Assembly: GCA_009775705.1 (NCBI GenBank)
Contig: VSQE01000045.1
Span: 1 to 20,251 of the forward strand
Length of the DNA stretch: 20,251 bases
Origin: Prevotellamassilia sp.
Lineage (GTDB): Bacteria > Bacteroidota > Bacteroidia > Bacteroidales > Bacteroidaceae
Reading direction: 5' to 3'
Of this stretch, positions 1 to 6,279 are shown piece after piece. The notes beneath the pieces were generated by a model. That model was not told the origin of the DNA. It did not search any database and worked only from the letters and a program-made list of their open reading frames with translations. Within the stretch, counting starts at the first letter, position 1, and every line of letters starts with the position of its first letter. The translations under genes were made by a program, and so were the position numbers.

Positions 1-383
1 AGGCCGTCTATGACGATCTTGTCGGCGGTGAGTTGGGGTGGTTCGAATTGAGAGGTTATTTCCTGGAATTTTACGGAGGGACAGTTTTCCAGCCGTTCTT
101 TGTTTTCCCTGCAATCCTCGCTTAGTTTTCCGTTGATGTTGAAAAGGAAGGCTTCGGTCTGATAGCCGCGCTGTGAAAGCAGGCGTGCTACGGCCAAAGC
201 GTCTCCGCCGTTGTTTCCCGGTCCGGCGAAGACCACAATGGGTGTGGAGTTGTTCCATCTGTTGCAGATCTCGCCGGTGACGGCCAGAGCGGCACGCTCC
301 ATCAGGTTGATGGAAGACACCGGCTCCTTCCGGATGGTGTAGCCGTCCAGTTCTTGCATTTGTTGTGCAGAAGGTATTTTCAT
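1..383 (-). CDS. nnr: NAD(P)H-hydrate epimerase (YjeF N-terminal domain), partial
   Basis: This is the N-terminal 127 codons of a YjeF/Nnr protein; the gene runs off the left edge. The family epimerises damaged R-NAD(P)HX to the S form; in many bacteria, including Bacteroides, the same chain continues into an ADP-dependent S-NAD(P)HX dehydratase, which cannot be seen here. It begins MKIPSAQQMQELDGYTI and contains INLMERAA, the nucleotide-binding VVFAGPGNNGGDALAVARLL motif and a terminal KIVIDGL that matches the usual 'DALFG' strand. The ATG at 383 is the only good start: the similarity begins there, as in family members. It lies 43 bases after the HAD-like gene on the same strand with no promoter box between, so it is probably the last visible gene of the rfbA operon. 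Family assignment is firm from the GPGNNGGD motif; bifunctionality is inferred. Confidence 0.9.
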   Translation of the reverse strand, partial: MKIPSAQQMQELDGYTIRKEPVSSINLMERAALAVTGEICNRWNNSTPIVVFAGPGNNGGDALAVARLLSQRGYQTEAFLFNINGKLSEDCRENKERLENCPSVKFQEITSQFEPPQLTADKIVIDG

Positions 384-426
384 TGTTTGTCTTTTCAGTT
401 TAGTTCGCTGTTGTTATAGGAGGAAC

Positions 427-846
427 TCAGAATCTCCACCAGCTTTTTTTCTTGGAGACGGTTTCCTGTCCGTTTTGTTCCTGTAGGAATTGCTCGTAGC
501 TGATGCGGCGGGAAATGAGTTGATAGATCGTCCCCCAGTCCGGCAGACCGCCAACATTACGGTCATCAATGAAGAGCTGCACTTTTAGCTTCCGACTGTA
601 GTGTGCGTTGTTTTCTTTGTTGTCATCATCGAAATCCTGATTGACGGCATAGAAACGTACGCCGTGTGCTCGGCACCATTCGATGGCTTCGTCCAGAAGC
701 TGTCCCTCGCGTACGGTCCACAAAATCAGCTTGTGCCCGTCTTCCATCAGTTGGCGCAGGGTAGCGGTGGCGAAAGGCAGTTCCTTCCCTATGGCCGGAT
801 ATTTATGTTCGACGATGGTTCCGTCAAAATCTACAGCAATATTCAT
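427..846 (-). CDS. Small HAD-superfamily hydrolase-like protein
   Basis: A 139-residue single-domain HAD-fold protein. Visible motifs: DFDGT at residues 6-10 (D6 nucleophile, D8 acid/base), LWTVR at 41-45 (motif II region, T44), a lysine around 86-88 (motif III) and FIDDRNVGG at 92-100 (motif IV acidic pair D94/D95 for Mg2+). It has no cap domain, so if active it may act on a large or exposed substrate; the substrate is unknown. It resembles a structurally characterised but functionally unassigned B. thetaiotaomicron HAD protein as I remember it. The C-terminus is basic and aromatic (KKKSWWRF). It starts 17 bases after the secreted-protein stop and precedes nnr by 43 bases. Pairing a small phosphatase with a metabolite-repair epimerase hints at housekeeping of damaged metabolites, but that is inference from position only. 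Confidence 0.85.
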   Translation of the reverse strand: MNIAVDFDGTIVEHKYPAIGKELPFATATLRQLMEDGHKLILWTVREGQLLDEAIEWCRAHGVRFYAVNQDFDDDNKENNAHYSRKLKVQLFIDDRNVGGLPDWGTIYQLISRRISYEQFLQEQNGQETVSKKKSWWRF

Positions 847-863
847 AGTAGGTGTATCTTATG

Positions 864-2795
864 TTATTTCACTATTTTTTTCCCGTTAATGATGTAGACA
901 CCGTGTGGCAGCATTCCTGCCGCAGATGGGTGCATGCGTTTGCCGTCTGTGGTATGGCAGACCGGAGTTTCCGGTGTTTTTGTCTGGTGAGGTACGTTTG
1001 CCGGTACTTGCAGATGCAGAACGGAATAGGGATTTGCGGCCGGAGCCGTTTCTGTTTGCAAATAGGCGCGGAAAGGCGAGAGGCGGCTGCCTTTGGCCGC
1101 GTGGACGAACTGGTTTCCGGCGGTGTTCAGCAAGTAGATTCCGGGTATCTCGCTTTCCACGGTAAGCGGAAGGTAAGTCCCGAAGAATAAACCGTTTTTG
1201 TTGTCTTCCGTTTTGATGGTTCCTGAGACGGATTCCACTTCAAACGGGACGGTTGCTTCTGTCGAATTTCCGTTATAGTGCAGGATGACAGGAGTGTGTG
1301 CTTGAATCTGACGGACCGGATGAAAGGAAATTTCCTGTCCGTTGATGCTCTCAAAGACTTCGCCCTGAAAATCTGAGGGCAGGGTGAAGTCGAACGGCAG
1401 GCAGAGGGTTTCCCAATTCCCGTCGTTGATGATCTCTCGCTGATATACCAGCGGGGCCTGTTCCGAGATTTTGATTTCACGGTCGGGAAGAAAGGCGCAC
1501 TTGTCTTTCAGCACGGTCCGTTTGAGCAGTTGGTTATCGCACACCACGAAATCCCATTCCGCCGGGTAGTGTGACACATCCGCTTCGCTGATGTAAACGG
1601 GAAGGTTGGTGTCTGACGGAGTGACGGAGAAGCCTGTGGCATTTCGGGGCAGACTTATGTGGGAGAGGTCGAGGGCATAGATGCCTTTCAGGTCGATCTT
1701 GGCGAGACGTTCCGCGCTCCACGCCCCGTAAAGGATTCTTACCCCTTGTCCGCATGTTGAGGAGGGTGGATTCCCGACGGACATGAATATCGGACTTCCT
1801 ACTTCTGTTTCGGACTCGTTCGCTACCAAGCTGAAACGGTTTTCCGCTGGCAGATACATAAGACGGCCGTTGGTTTCTTCGGCCGGGACAATGTGTCCGT
1901 CCGAGATTTTCCAGCGGTGTTCTGTGGCATCGTTGTCCAGTTCGTAGTTCAGAAAAAGATGGTCGGAGGTTTCCAGCAGAAAAGTACCGGCTTCCTTGTG
2001 CCGGCAGGTCCATTGTCCGAAGCGCTCGTCCGGAGCTATGCTCCCGTTGTTCAGAATATAGGGGGCAGCAGCTATTCCTTCCATTCCGCGGCCCGCCAGT
2101 TGTTCTTTGCAGCAGAGAGTGACCCGCGAATTGTTTGCGGGGAGGACGGCGTTGCCTGGGATTTCGGCCGGCTCTGTGGCCATCTTGTAGATGTATACCG
2201 TGTGGTTGGTGGCTCCCGTCTGGGTGTAGTTGCCGAACCGGACATCGGATTCATCCAGCCAGTTGATCCCTACATACCGGTTGGTGGCTTCATTGCAGTT
2301 GAGAAGAAAGGTGCCGTCTCCGTTTTCCCGTATTGTCCAAAGGGTCCGTTTGCTCCCGCTGCCCAATTGCAGGTTGGTGGAATTCGAAGGTTTGTTTGCA
2401 TAAAGGCTCTTTGAAGGGTCGGTAGCCGGATGAATGGAACAGGTTGTTCCTTTTTCTTGTTTGAACTGCCACACCAGTTCTGTCTTCTCGCATTCGATGA
2501 GTTGGGGACGCGGCCAGAGGCTTTTTACGGCTTTCAGGTATGAATTGTTGTTGCTGACGGTTGTGCTCATGAGACGGAATCCTTCCAACTGACGGCTTAC
2601 GACTGTGACGCTGTAGGTGCTGCCTATCAGGTAGAATCCTTGTTCCGTGATGTCTTCGGTAGAAGTGATCTGCACGAATGTTGCAGGCAGAGGGAGTGAA
2701 ACTCTCTCTGCCCGTATGACAGGAGTACCTATTCCGGAAAGGATAAAAGCCAGAAGGAGGATGACGTGCGGGAAACGGCGTGGCCTGATTTTCAT
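864..2795 (-). CDS. Secreted protein with Bacteroidetes-type C-terminal tail
   Basis: A 643-residue exported protein of unknown function. Residues 1-29 form a signal peptide: basic MKIRPRR start, a hydrophobic stretch, and an RA-type cleavage end. The body is rich in beta-forming sequence, with several segments resembling the ligand-binding-like modules (GTFLLNCN, GTFLLETSD) of Bacteroidales surface proteins. A segment beginning near GNWETLCLPFDFTLP is a motif seen repeatedly in large Bacteroidales cell-surface proteins. The C-terminus (TTDGKRMHPSAAG...LPHGVYIINGKKIVK) matches the tail 'DGRR...LPkGiYIvnGKKvvk' known from type IX secretion-like C-terminal domains. The start codon overlaps the rfbA stop as ATGA, which supports this start and translational coupling. 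No enzymatic motif is visible; I do not recognise a function beyond export. Confidence 0.8.
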   Translation of the reverse strand: MKIRPRRFPHVILLLAFILSGIGTPVIRAERVSLPLPATFVQITSTEDITEQGFYLIGSTYSVTVVSRQLEGFRLMSTTVSNNNSYLKAVKSLWPRPQLIECEKTELVWQFKQEKGTTCSIHPATDPSKSLYANKPSNSTNLQLGSGSKRTLWTIRENGDGTFLLNCNEATNRYVGINWLDESDVRFGNYTQTGATNHTVYIYKMATEPAEIPGNAVLPANNSRVTLCCKEQLAGRGMEGIAAAPYILNNGSIAPDERFGQWTCRHKEAGTFLLETSDHLFLNYELDNDATEHRWKISDGHIVPAEETNGRLMYLPAENRFSLVANESETEVGSPIFMSVGNPPSSTCGQGVRILYGAWSAERLAKIDLKGIYALDLSHISLPRNATGFSVTPSDTNLPVYISEADVSHYPAEWDFVVCDNQLLKRTVLKDKCAFLPDREIKISEQAPLVYQREIINDGNWETLCLPFDFTLPSDFQGEVFESINGQEISFHPVRQIQAHTPVILHYNGNSTEATVPFEVESVSGTIKTEDNKNGLFFGTYLPLTVESEIPGIYLLNTAGNQFVHAAKGSRLSPFRAYLQTETAPAANPYSVLHLQVPANVPHQTKTPETPVCHTTDGKRMHPSAAGMLPHGVYIINGKKIVK

Positions 2796-3679
2796 TTTTT
2801 CTCCGTGTCTTCAGCCAGTTTCAGAAGGTATTGGCCGTATTGGTTTTTGATCATGGGTTGGGCCAGTTCGCGGATTTTCTCAGGGGATATCCAGCCTTGC
2901 TTCAAAGCTATTCCTTCAAGGCATCCTACTTTCAGTCCTGTCCGTTTCTCGATTACTTCAATAAAAGTGGAGGCTTCGCTGAGACTGTCATGGGTGCCGG
3001 TATCTAACCAGGCGAATCCGCGGCCCAATGTCTGTACCATCAGTTCGTTGTCTTCAAGGAACCGTTGGTTGACAGTGGTTATTTCCAGCTCTCCGCGTTT
3101 GGAGGGACGGATGGTCTTTGCTACTTCTACAACTTTATTGGGATAGAAGTACAGACCAACGACAGCGTAGTTGGAACGTGGCTGTTCTGGTTTTTCTTCA
3201 ATGCTGATACACTGTCCCTCTGCATCGAACTCTACCACACCATAGCGCTCGGGATCGTTTACGCGATACCCGAAGACGGTGGCTTTGTGGTTTTTTTCTG
3301 CTGTTTCGACAGCGTTGCGCAACATGCGGCGCAGTCCGCTACCGTGAAAGATGTTGTCGCCCAGAACGAGACATACGCTGTCGTCTCCGATGAATTTCTC
3401 TCCGATGATGAAGGCTTGTGCCAGCCCGTCCGGTGAAGGTTGTTCGGCATAAGTGAAACTCACGCCGTAGTCTGATCCGTCTCCCAGAAGTCTTTTGAAG
3501 GCCGGAAGGTCCTGAGGCGTGGAGATGATCAGGATCTCACGGATGCCGGCGAGCATGAGAATAGAGACCGGATAGTATACCATAGGCTTGTCGAAGATAG
3601 GAATGAGTTGTTTGCTGATTCCTTTGGTTATAGGGTATAGGCGTGTGCCACTGCCGCCTGCCAGAACGATTCCTTTCAT
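2792..3679 (-). CDS. rfbA: Glucose-1-phosphate thymidylyltransferase
   Basis: A full-length (295 residues) RfbA/RmlA nucleotidyltransferase, which makes dTDP-glucose from dTTP and glucose-1-phosphate, the first step towards dTDP-L-rhamnose and related sugars. It begins MKGIVLAGGSGTRLYPIT with the GGxGTRL nucleotide-binding loop at 8-14, followed by KQLIPIFDKPMVYYP (23-37), the metal-binding LGDNIFHG (106-113; D108), the sugar-binding EEKPEQPRSNYAVVGLYFY segment and FAWLDTGTHDSL. All key residues of the family seem present. It is the first gene of a minus-strand operon with its own promoter at 3730-3737. The usual partners rfbB, rfbC and rfbD are not in this window, so this copy is detached from a rhamnose cluster; they may lie elsewhere. 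The ATG is the family start. Confidence 0.96.
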   Translation of the reverse strand: MKGIVLAGGSGTRLYPITKGISKQLIPIFDKPMVYYPVSILMLAGIREILIISTPQDLPAFKRLLGDGSDYGVSFTYAEQPSPDGLAQAFIIGEKFIGDDSVCLVLGDNIFHGSGLRRMLRNAVETAEKNHKATVFGYRVNDPERYGVVEFDAEGQCISIEEKPEQPRSNYAVVGLYFYPNKVVEVAKTIRPSKRGELEITTVNQRFLEDNELMVQTLGRGFAWLDTGTHDSLSEASTFIEVIEKRTGLKVGCLEGIALKQGWISPEKIRELAQPMIKNQYGQYLLKLAEDTEKK

Positions 3680-3729
3680 ATTGTTCTTGTAGATTTTAGG
3701 TGTAAATTTGTCGGTGTCTGCGAATTATG

Positions 3730-3737
3730 CAAAGATA
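3730..3737 (-). promoter_or_regulatory. Promoter -7 box for rfbA operon
   Basis: Minus strand reads TATCTTTG, an exact match to the Bacteroidetes TAnnTTTG -7 consensus. The predicted start is near 3726, giving a leader of about 47 bases. A convincing TTTG -33 box is not seen at the usual spacing. The strong terminator just upstream (3814-3848) makes a separate promoter necessary here. Confidence 0.65.
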
Positions 3738-3813
3738 TGTTTTTTTTACCAATCGAAGAAGAAAAGCCAATGAAAGTTTAAGTCATTCCCCAAAGCTGTT
3801 TTTGGTCATAAAA

Positions 3814-3848
3814 AATCCGGCCAACCGAGTTTACTGGTTGGCCGGATT
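3814..3848 (-). terminator. Intrinsic terminator after the Wza-like gene
   Basis: A perfect 13-bp inverted repeat (arms 3814-3826 and 3836-3848, GGCCAACC core, 9-base loop) lies 27 bases beyond the stop codon at 3876. On the minus strand the stem ends in TT and runs into four more T residues, as expected of a rho-independent terminator. On the plus strand there is no clean T tract, so it acts for the minus-strand gene. Confidence 0.9.
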
Positions 3849-3875
3849 CTTATTTTGAGGGATGGGGCCCGAGGG

Positions 3876-4664
3876 CTATCTGAATATAAGAATTCCCAGA
3901 CTGATCAGTACAGAACTGACTGAAAGCCATGTGGAAATGGATCGGACGCTGTTGTCATTGTTGGTATATTGTCCGATGCGTACCTTGTTCGGCTCGACAT
4001 AGACCACATCGTTCTGTTTCAGGTTATAGACCGGCGAGTTCATGAGATCTTTGGAGCGGATGTCTACGAAGTACGTTTTACTTTCGTTTCCTTCCTGACG
4101 GAATACTTTGATGCGGTCGCGTCGGGCTTGGATGTTGAGGTCGCCGGCTTGTCCCAAAGCTTCGAGTATCGTGATGTTGTCGCGTGTGATGTTAAGCCGA
4201 CCGGGGGTTTTCACTTCACCGAGAACAGTGACGTACTGGTCGTGTGAGCTGACGGTGACAACGGCATCGCTCAACAGACGGCCTTCACGGAGAAGATTCT
4301 GAACCTTATCGCTCACTTCGGAACGGGTGAGGCCTTCCACTTTTACGCGTCCGAGGGTGGGGATGTCTATGTTGCCGCGTTCGTCAACGACATATACGGA
4401 AATCTGGTTGGAATAGCTCCTGTTGGTAGACCCGGCCTGTAGTGTGACCACCGGTAGATTGAATTGCTGGGCAAGTTGAGGAGTGGCACTACTGGTGACA
4501 ACAAGGGTGAGCTTGTCTCCCGGCATGAATTTTAGCGGGGCTATGGTTTGCGTGGGAATGGTTTCATTGGCTTCGACATCTTGGAAATACAAAACTTTTT
4601 CAGAGGTTCTGCAGGATGAGAGGGCGAATAGCGCGGAAGTTAAAATCAGTAGGAATTTGTTCAT
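3876..4664 (-). CDS. Wza/BexD-like polysaccharide export outer-membrane lipoprotein
   Basis: A 262-residue member of the polysaccharide biosynthesis/export family, whose oligomers form the outer-membrane exit channel for capsule or exopolysaccharide. Residues 1-18 are a lipoprotein signal with lipobox LSSC (C18). The Poly_export domain follows (FMPGDKLTLVV near 46, then ISVYVVDERGNIDIPTLGRVKVEGLTRSE), then an SLBB domain (VTVLGEVKTPGRLNITRDNITILEALGQAGD). A C-terminal hydrophobic helix (about 245-262, ending ILIFR) corresponds to the membrane-spanning helix of Wza. The gene is flanked by its own promoter and terminator. A Wzc-type chain-length kinase, normally the next gene, is absent, so this is an orphan exporter lipoprotein. 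Whether it partners with an unlinked locus is unknown. It lies upstream of rfbA but is separately transcribed. Confidence 0.92.
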   Translation of the reverse strand: MNKFLLILTSALFALSSCRTSEKVLYFQDVEANETIPTQTIAPLKFMPGDKLTLVVTSSATPQLAQQFNLPVVTLQAGSTNRSYSNQISVYVVDERGNIDIPTLGRVKVEGLTRSEVSDKVQNLLREGRLLSDAVVTVSSHDQYVTVLGEVKTPGRLNITRDNITILEALGQAGDLNIQARRDRIKVFRQEGNESKTYFVDIRSKDLMNSPVYNLKQNDVVYVEPNKVRIGQYTNNDNSVRSISTWLSVSSVLISLGILIFR

Positions 4665-4707
4665 TGTTTTGAGACAAAGTGCTGTTGTTTACTTTCTTTG
4701 ATGTGAT

Positions 4708-4726
4708 TTCTGTTTATAGAACAGAA
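4708..4726 (-). promoter_or_regulatory. Hairpin at the predicted 5' end of the Wza-like mRNA
   Basis: TTCTGTT (4708-4714) and AACAGAA (4720-4726) form a perfect 7-bp inverted repeat with a 5-base loop. On the minus strand it begins only a few bases after the predicted transcription start, so the mRNA would open with a hairpin. It could stabilise the mRNA or be a DNA operator overlapping the start site. Which one is unknown. Confidence 0.5.
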
Positions 4727-4732
4727 GTTTTG

Positions 4733-4740
4733 CAAAAGTA
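4733..4740 (-). promoter_or_regulatory. Promoter -7 box for the Wza-like gene
   Basis: Minus strand reads TACTTTTG, matching TAnnTTTG; predicted start near 4729, leader about 65 bases. The -33 region lacks a clear TTTG. Upstream at 4768-4789 is an inverted repeat (TTTTCTA/TAGAAAA, 8-base spacer) and at 4792-4801 the palindrome TTTGTACAAA; either could be an activator site. Confidence 0.6.
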
Positions 4741-4832
4741 CTACATTTATTTTATATCCTTACCCCATTTTCTAAAATAAAATAGAAAAACTTTGTACAA
4801 ATGGGTCAGGGTGGTGTGTCTGTTATAAAAAT

Positions 4833-4869
4833 ATCGGGTAGTGCGGAACATTTGTCCGCACTACCCGAT
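4833..4869 (-). terminator. Intrinsic terminator of the glycogen operon
   Basis: A perfect 15-bp inverted repeat (arms 4833-4847 and 4855-4869, 7-base loop ACATTTG) starts 20 bases after the GH57 stop. On the minus strand it is followed by ATTTTTAT. This is one of the strongest terminators in the window and closes the three-gene operon. Confidence 0.9.
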
Positions 4870-4888
4870 GGGGGATACATGTCTTTGA

Positions 4889-6265
4889 TTATTTCTTTTT
4901 GTCCGTAGATTTTTTTGCGGATATCTTCTTGGGCGCGGTTTTTTTATCTTGGGTTTCCGGAGCCTTCTTTTCAAGTTTCGTCAGCATGTGACGCAACTTT
5001 TCTATTTCCTTGTCTTTTATTTCCAACTCTCCTTCCTGGTTCTTGATTGTAGTGAGCAGGGAGTTGAGTTCCTCGTTTTCAATGTCGGCAGGATAGAGAT
5101 TGTTGACGCGTGTAATGAAGTCACCGATGATATTCATGTAGTTGGTAAAAGCATCGTAGGGTGAATCGTAGATTCCGCGGTAGCCGCCGTAAGAGCTGGC
5201 TTTCGTGCTCATGAAACGAAAGTTGTTGGATGCTTGCAGATAATCCCAGTCTTGCATCAGGCGGCGGTCACGACAGATGCGTACACGGTCGGCCACACTG
5301 TAGAGCTTTTCTATGGCTTCACGTTGCATGACATTTCCCAGCCATGGAGAGCAGTCTCTTTCTTCGTCTACCCATGACGTGGGGAACGGGACGTTCAGGT
5401 CGCCGGCGGATTTCATCTTGGAGCAGATTTCCGAGGGAGTGGAGAATACTACGCCGCGTTGTTTGAGTTGTTCCGGAAGGGCCTTCATGAATTCCAGAAT
5501 ATTGGACGACAGAGGCTGGAATATTCCGAGTGCGCAAAGTTCCATGAAAATGTTGATGACTTGATCCTCTTCGGGAAGTCGGGCGATCCAGTTGGCATAG
5601 GTGTCGGCGAAAAGGGGATATTCGCTCCATGAGGAATCGTTGAAACGGAAACTGATATCCTCAGACAGGCTGTAATCGCGAAGCAACAGTTTCAGGTTGG
5701 GGTTGCGGTTGCAGTTATAGACGAAGTGGGGACTCTTCCATCCCAAGATGTGACGTGCACCTTCTGCCAGCATGCCCTTGAATCCCATGTTGGCAACGAG
5801 CTCACCGATTTCATCAGAGTAGATGAGGCACGAGTTGCGGAATATTTTAGGTTCTTGTCCGAAGAGGGCCTTCACTTTTTTGCACAGACGATGTACTTCT
5901 TCCTTGAAACATTCGGGATTTTTCAGTGAGGAGAATCCGTGGGAATATGGCTCGGCCAGAAATTCTACGCAACCGGTTTCGTTGAGTTGTTGGAGGAGTT
6001 CGATGACCTGCGGAGCATGGTTTTCCAATTGCTCGATGGCGCATCCCGACAATGAAATGGCACATTTGAAGTAGTCGCCGTAACGTTTGGCCATTTCGAT
6101 CAGCGCGTTCAGGGCGGGCACGTAAGAGCGGTCGGCCGTCTCGGTGATGGAGCGTTCGTTCTCGTAGTCGTCGTAATAGTAGTGATCTGTACCGATGTCG
6201 AAGAAACGGTAGCGTTTCAGGTGAATATTCTGATGAATCTCGAAGTATAAGCAAATGGTTTTCAT
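4889..6265 (-). CDS. GH57 alpha-amylase-like protein, catalytic residues apparently replaced
   Basis: A 458-residue glycoside hydrolase family 57 protein. The start is the ATG at 6265 (MKTICLYFEIHQ), which matches family N-termini and follows the upstream gene by 14 bases; the same frame is open further upstream inside that gene but reads as arginine-rich shadow sequence. GH57 landmarks: EIHQ (9-12, conserved region 1), CVEFLAEPYSHG (99-110, region 2), IFRNSCLIYS (141-150, region 3) and INIFMELCALG (237-247, region 4). In active GH57 alpha-amylases, as I recall them, region 3 reads FRNTELIY with the Glu nucleophile and region 4 FMDYETFG with the Asp acid. Here these positions are Cys146 and Glu242, so it may be inactive or altered. 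The last ~30 residues are lysine-rich and follow a predicted coiled-coil segment (about 398-432). Glycogen-related context suggests a binding or regulatory role. Confidence 0.88.
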   Translation of the reverse strand: MKTICLYFEIHQNIHLKRYRFFDIGTDHYYYDDYENERSITETADRSYVPALNALIEMAKRYGDYFKCAISLSGCAIEQLENHAPQVIELLQQLNETGCVEFLAEPYSHGFSSLKNPECFKEEVHRLCKKVKALFGQEPKIFRNSCLIYSDEIGELVANMGFKGMLAEGARHILGWKSPHFVYNCNRNPNLKLLLRDYSLSEDISFRFNDSSWSEYPLFADTYANWIARLPEEDQVINIFMELCALGIFQPLSSNILEFMKALPEQLKQRGVVFSTPSEICSKMKSAGDLNVPFPTSWVDEERDCSPWLGNVMQREAIEKLYSVADRVRICRDRRLMQDWDYLQASNNFRFMSTKASSYGGYRGIYDSPYDAFTNYMNIIGDFITRVNNLYPADIENEELNSLLTTIKNQEGELEIKDKEIEKLRHMLTKLEKKAPETQDKKTAPKKISAKKSTDKKK

Positions 6266-6279
6266 AGTTGTTCGTGACG

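Noticed and set aside
3814..4869. Insertion-sequence ends, suggested by the strong inverted repeats at both sides of the Wza-like gene
   Set aside because: Each is a self-contained stem-loop with a T tract placed just after a stop codon, and the two differ in sequence, so they are terminators rather than matching element ends.
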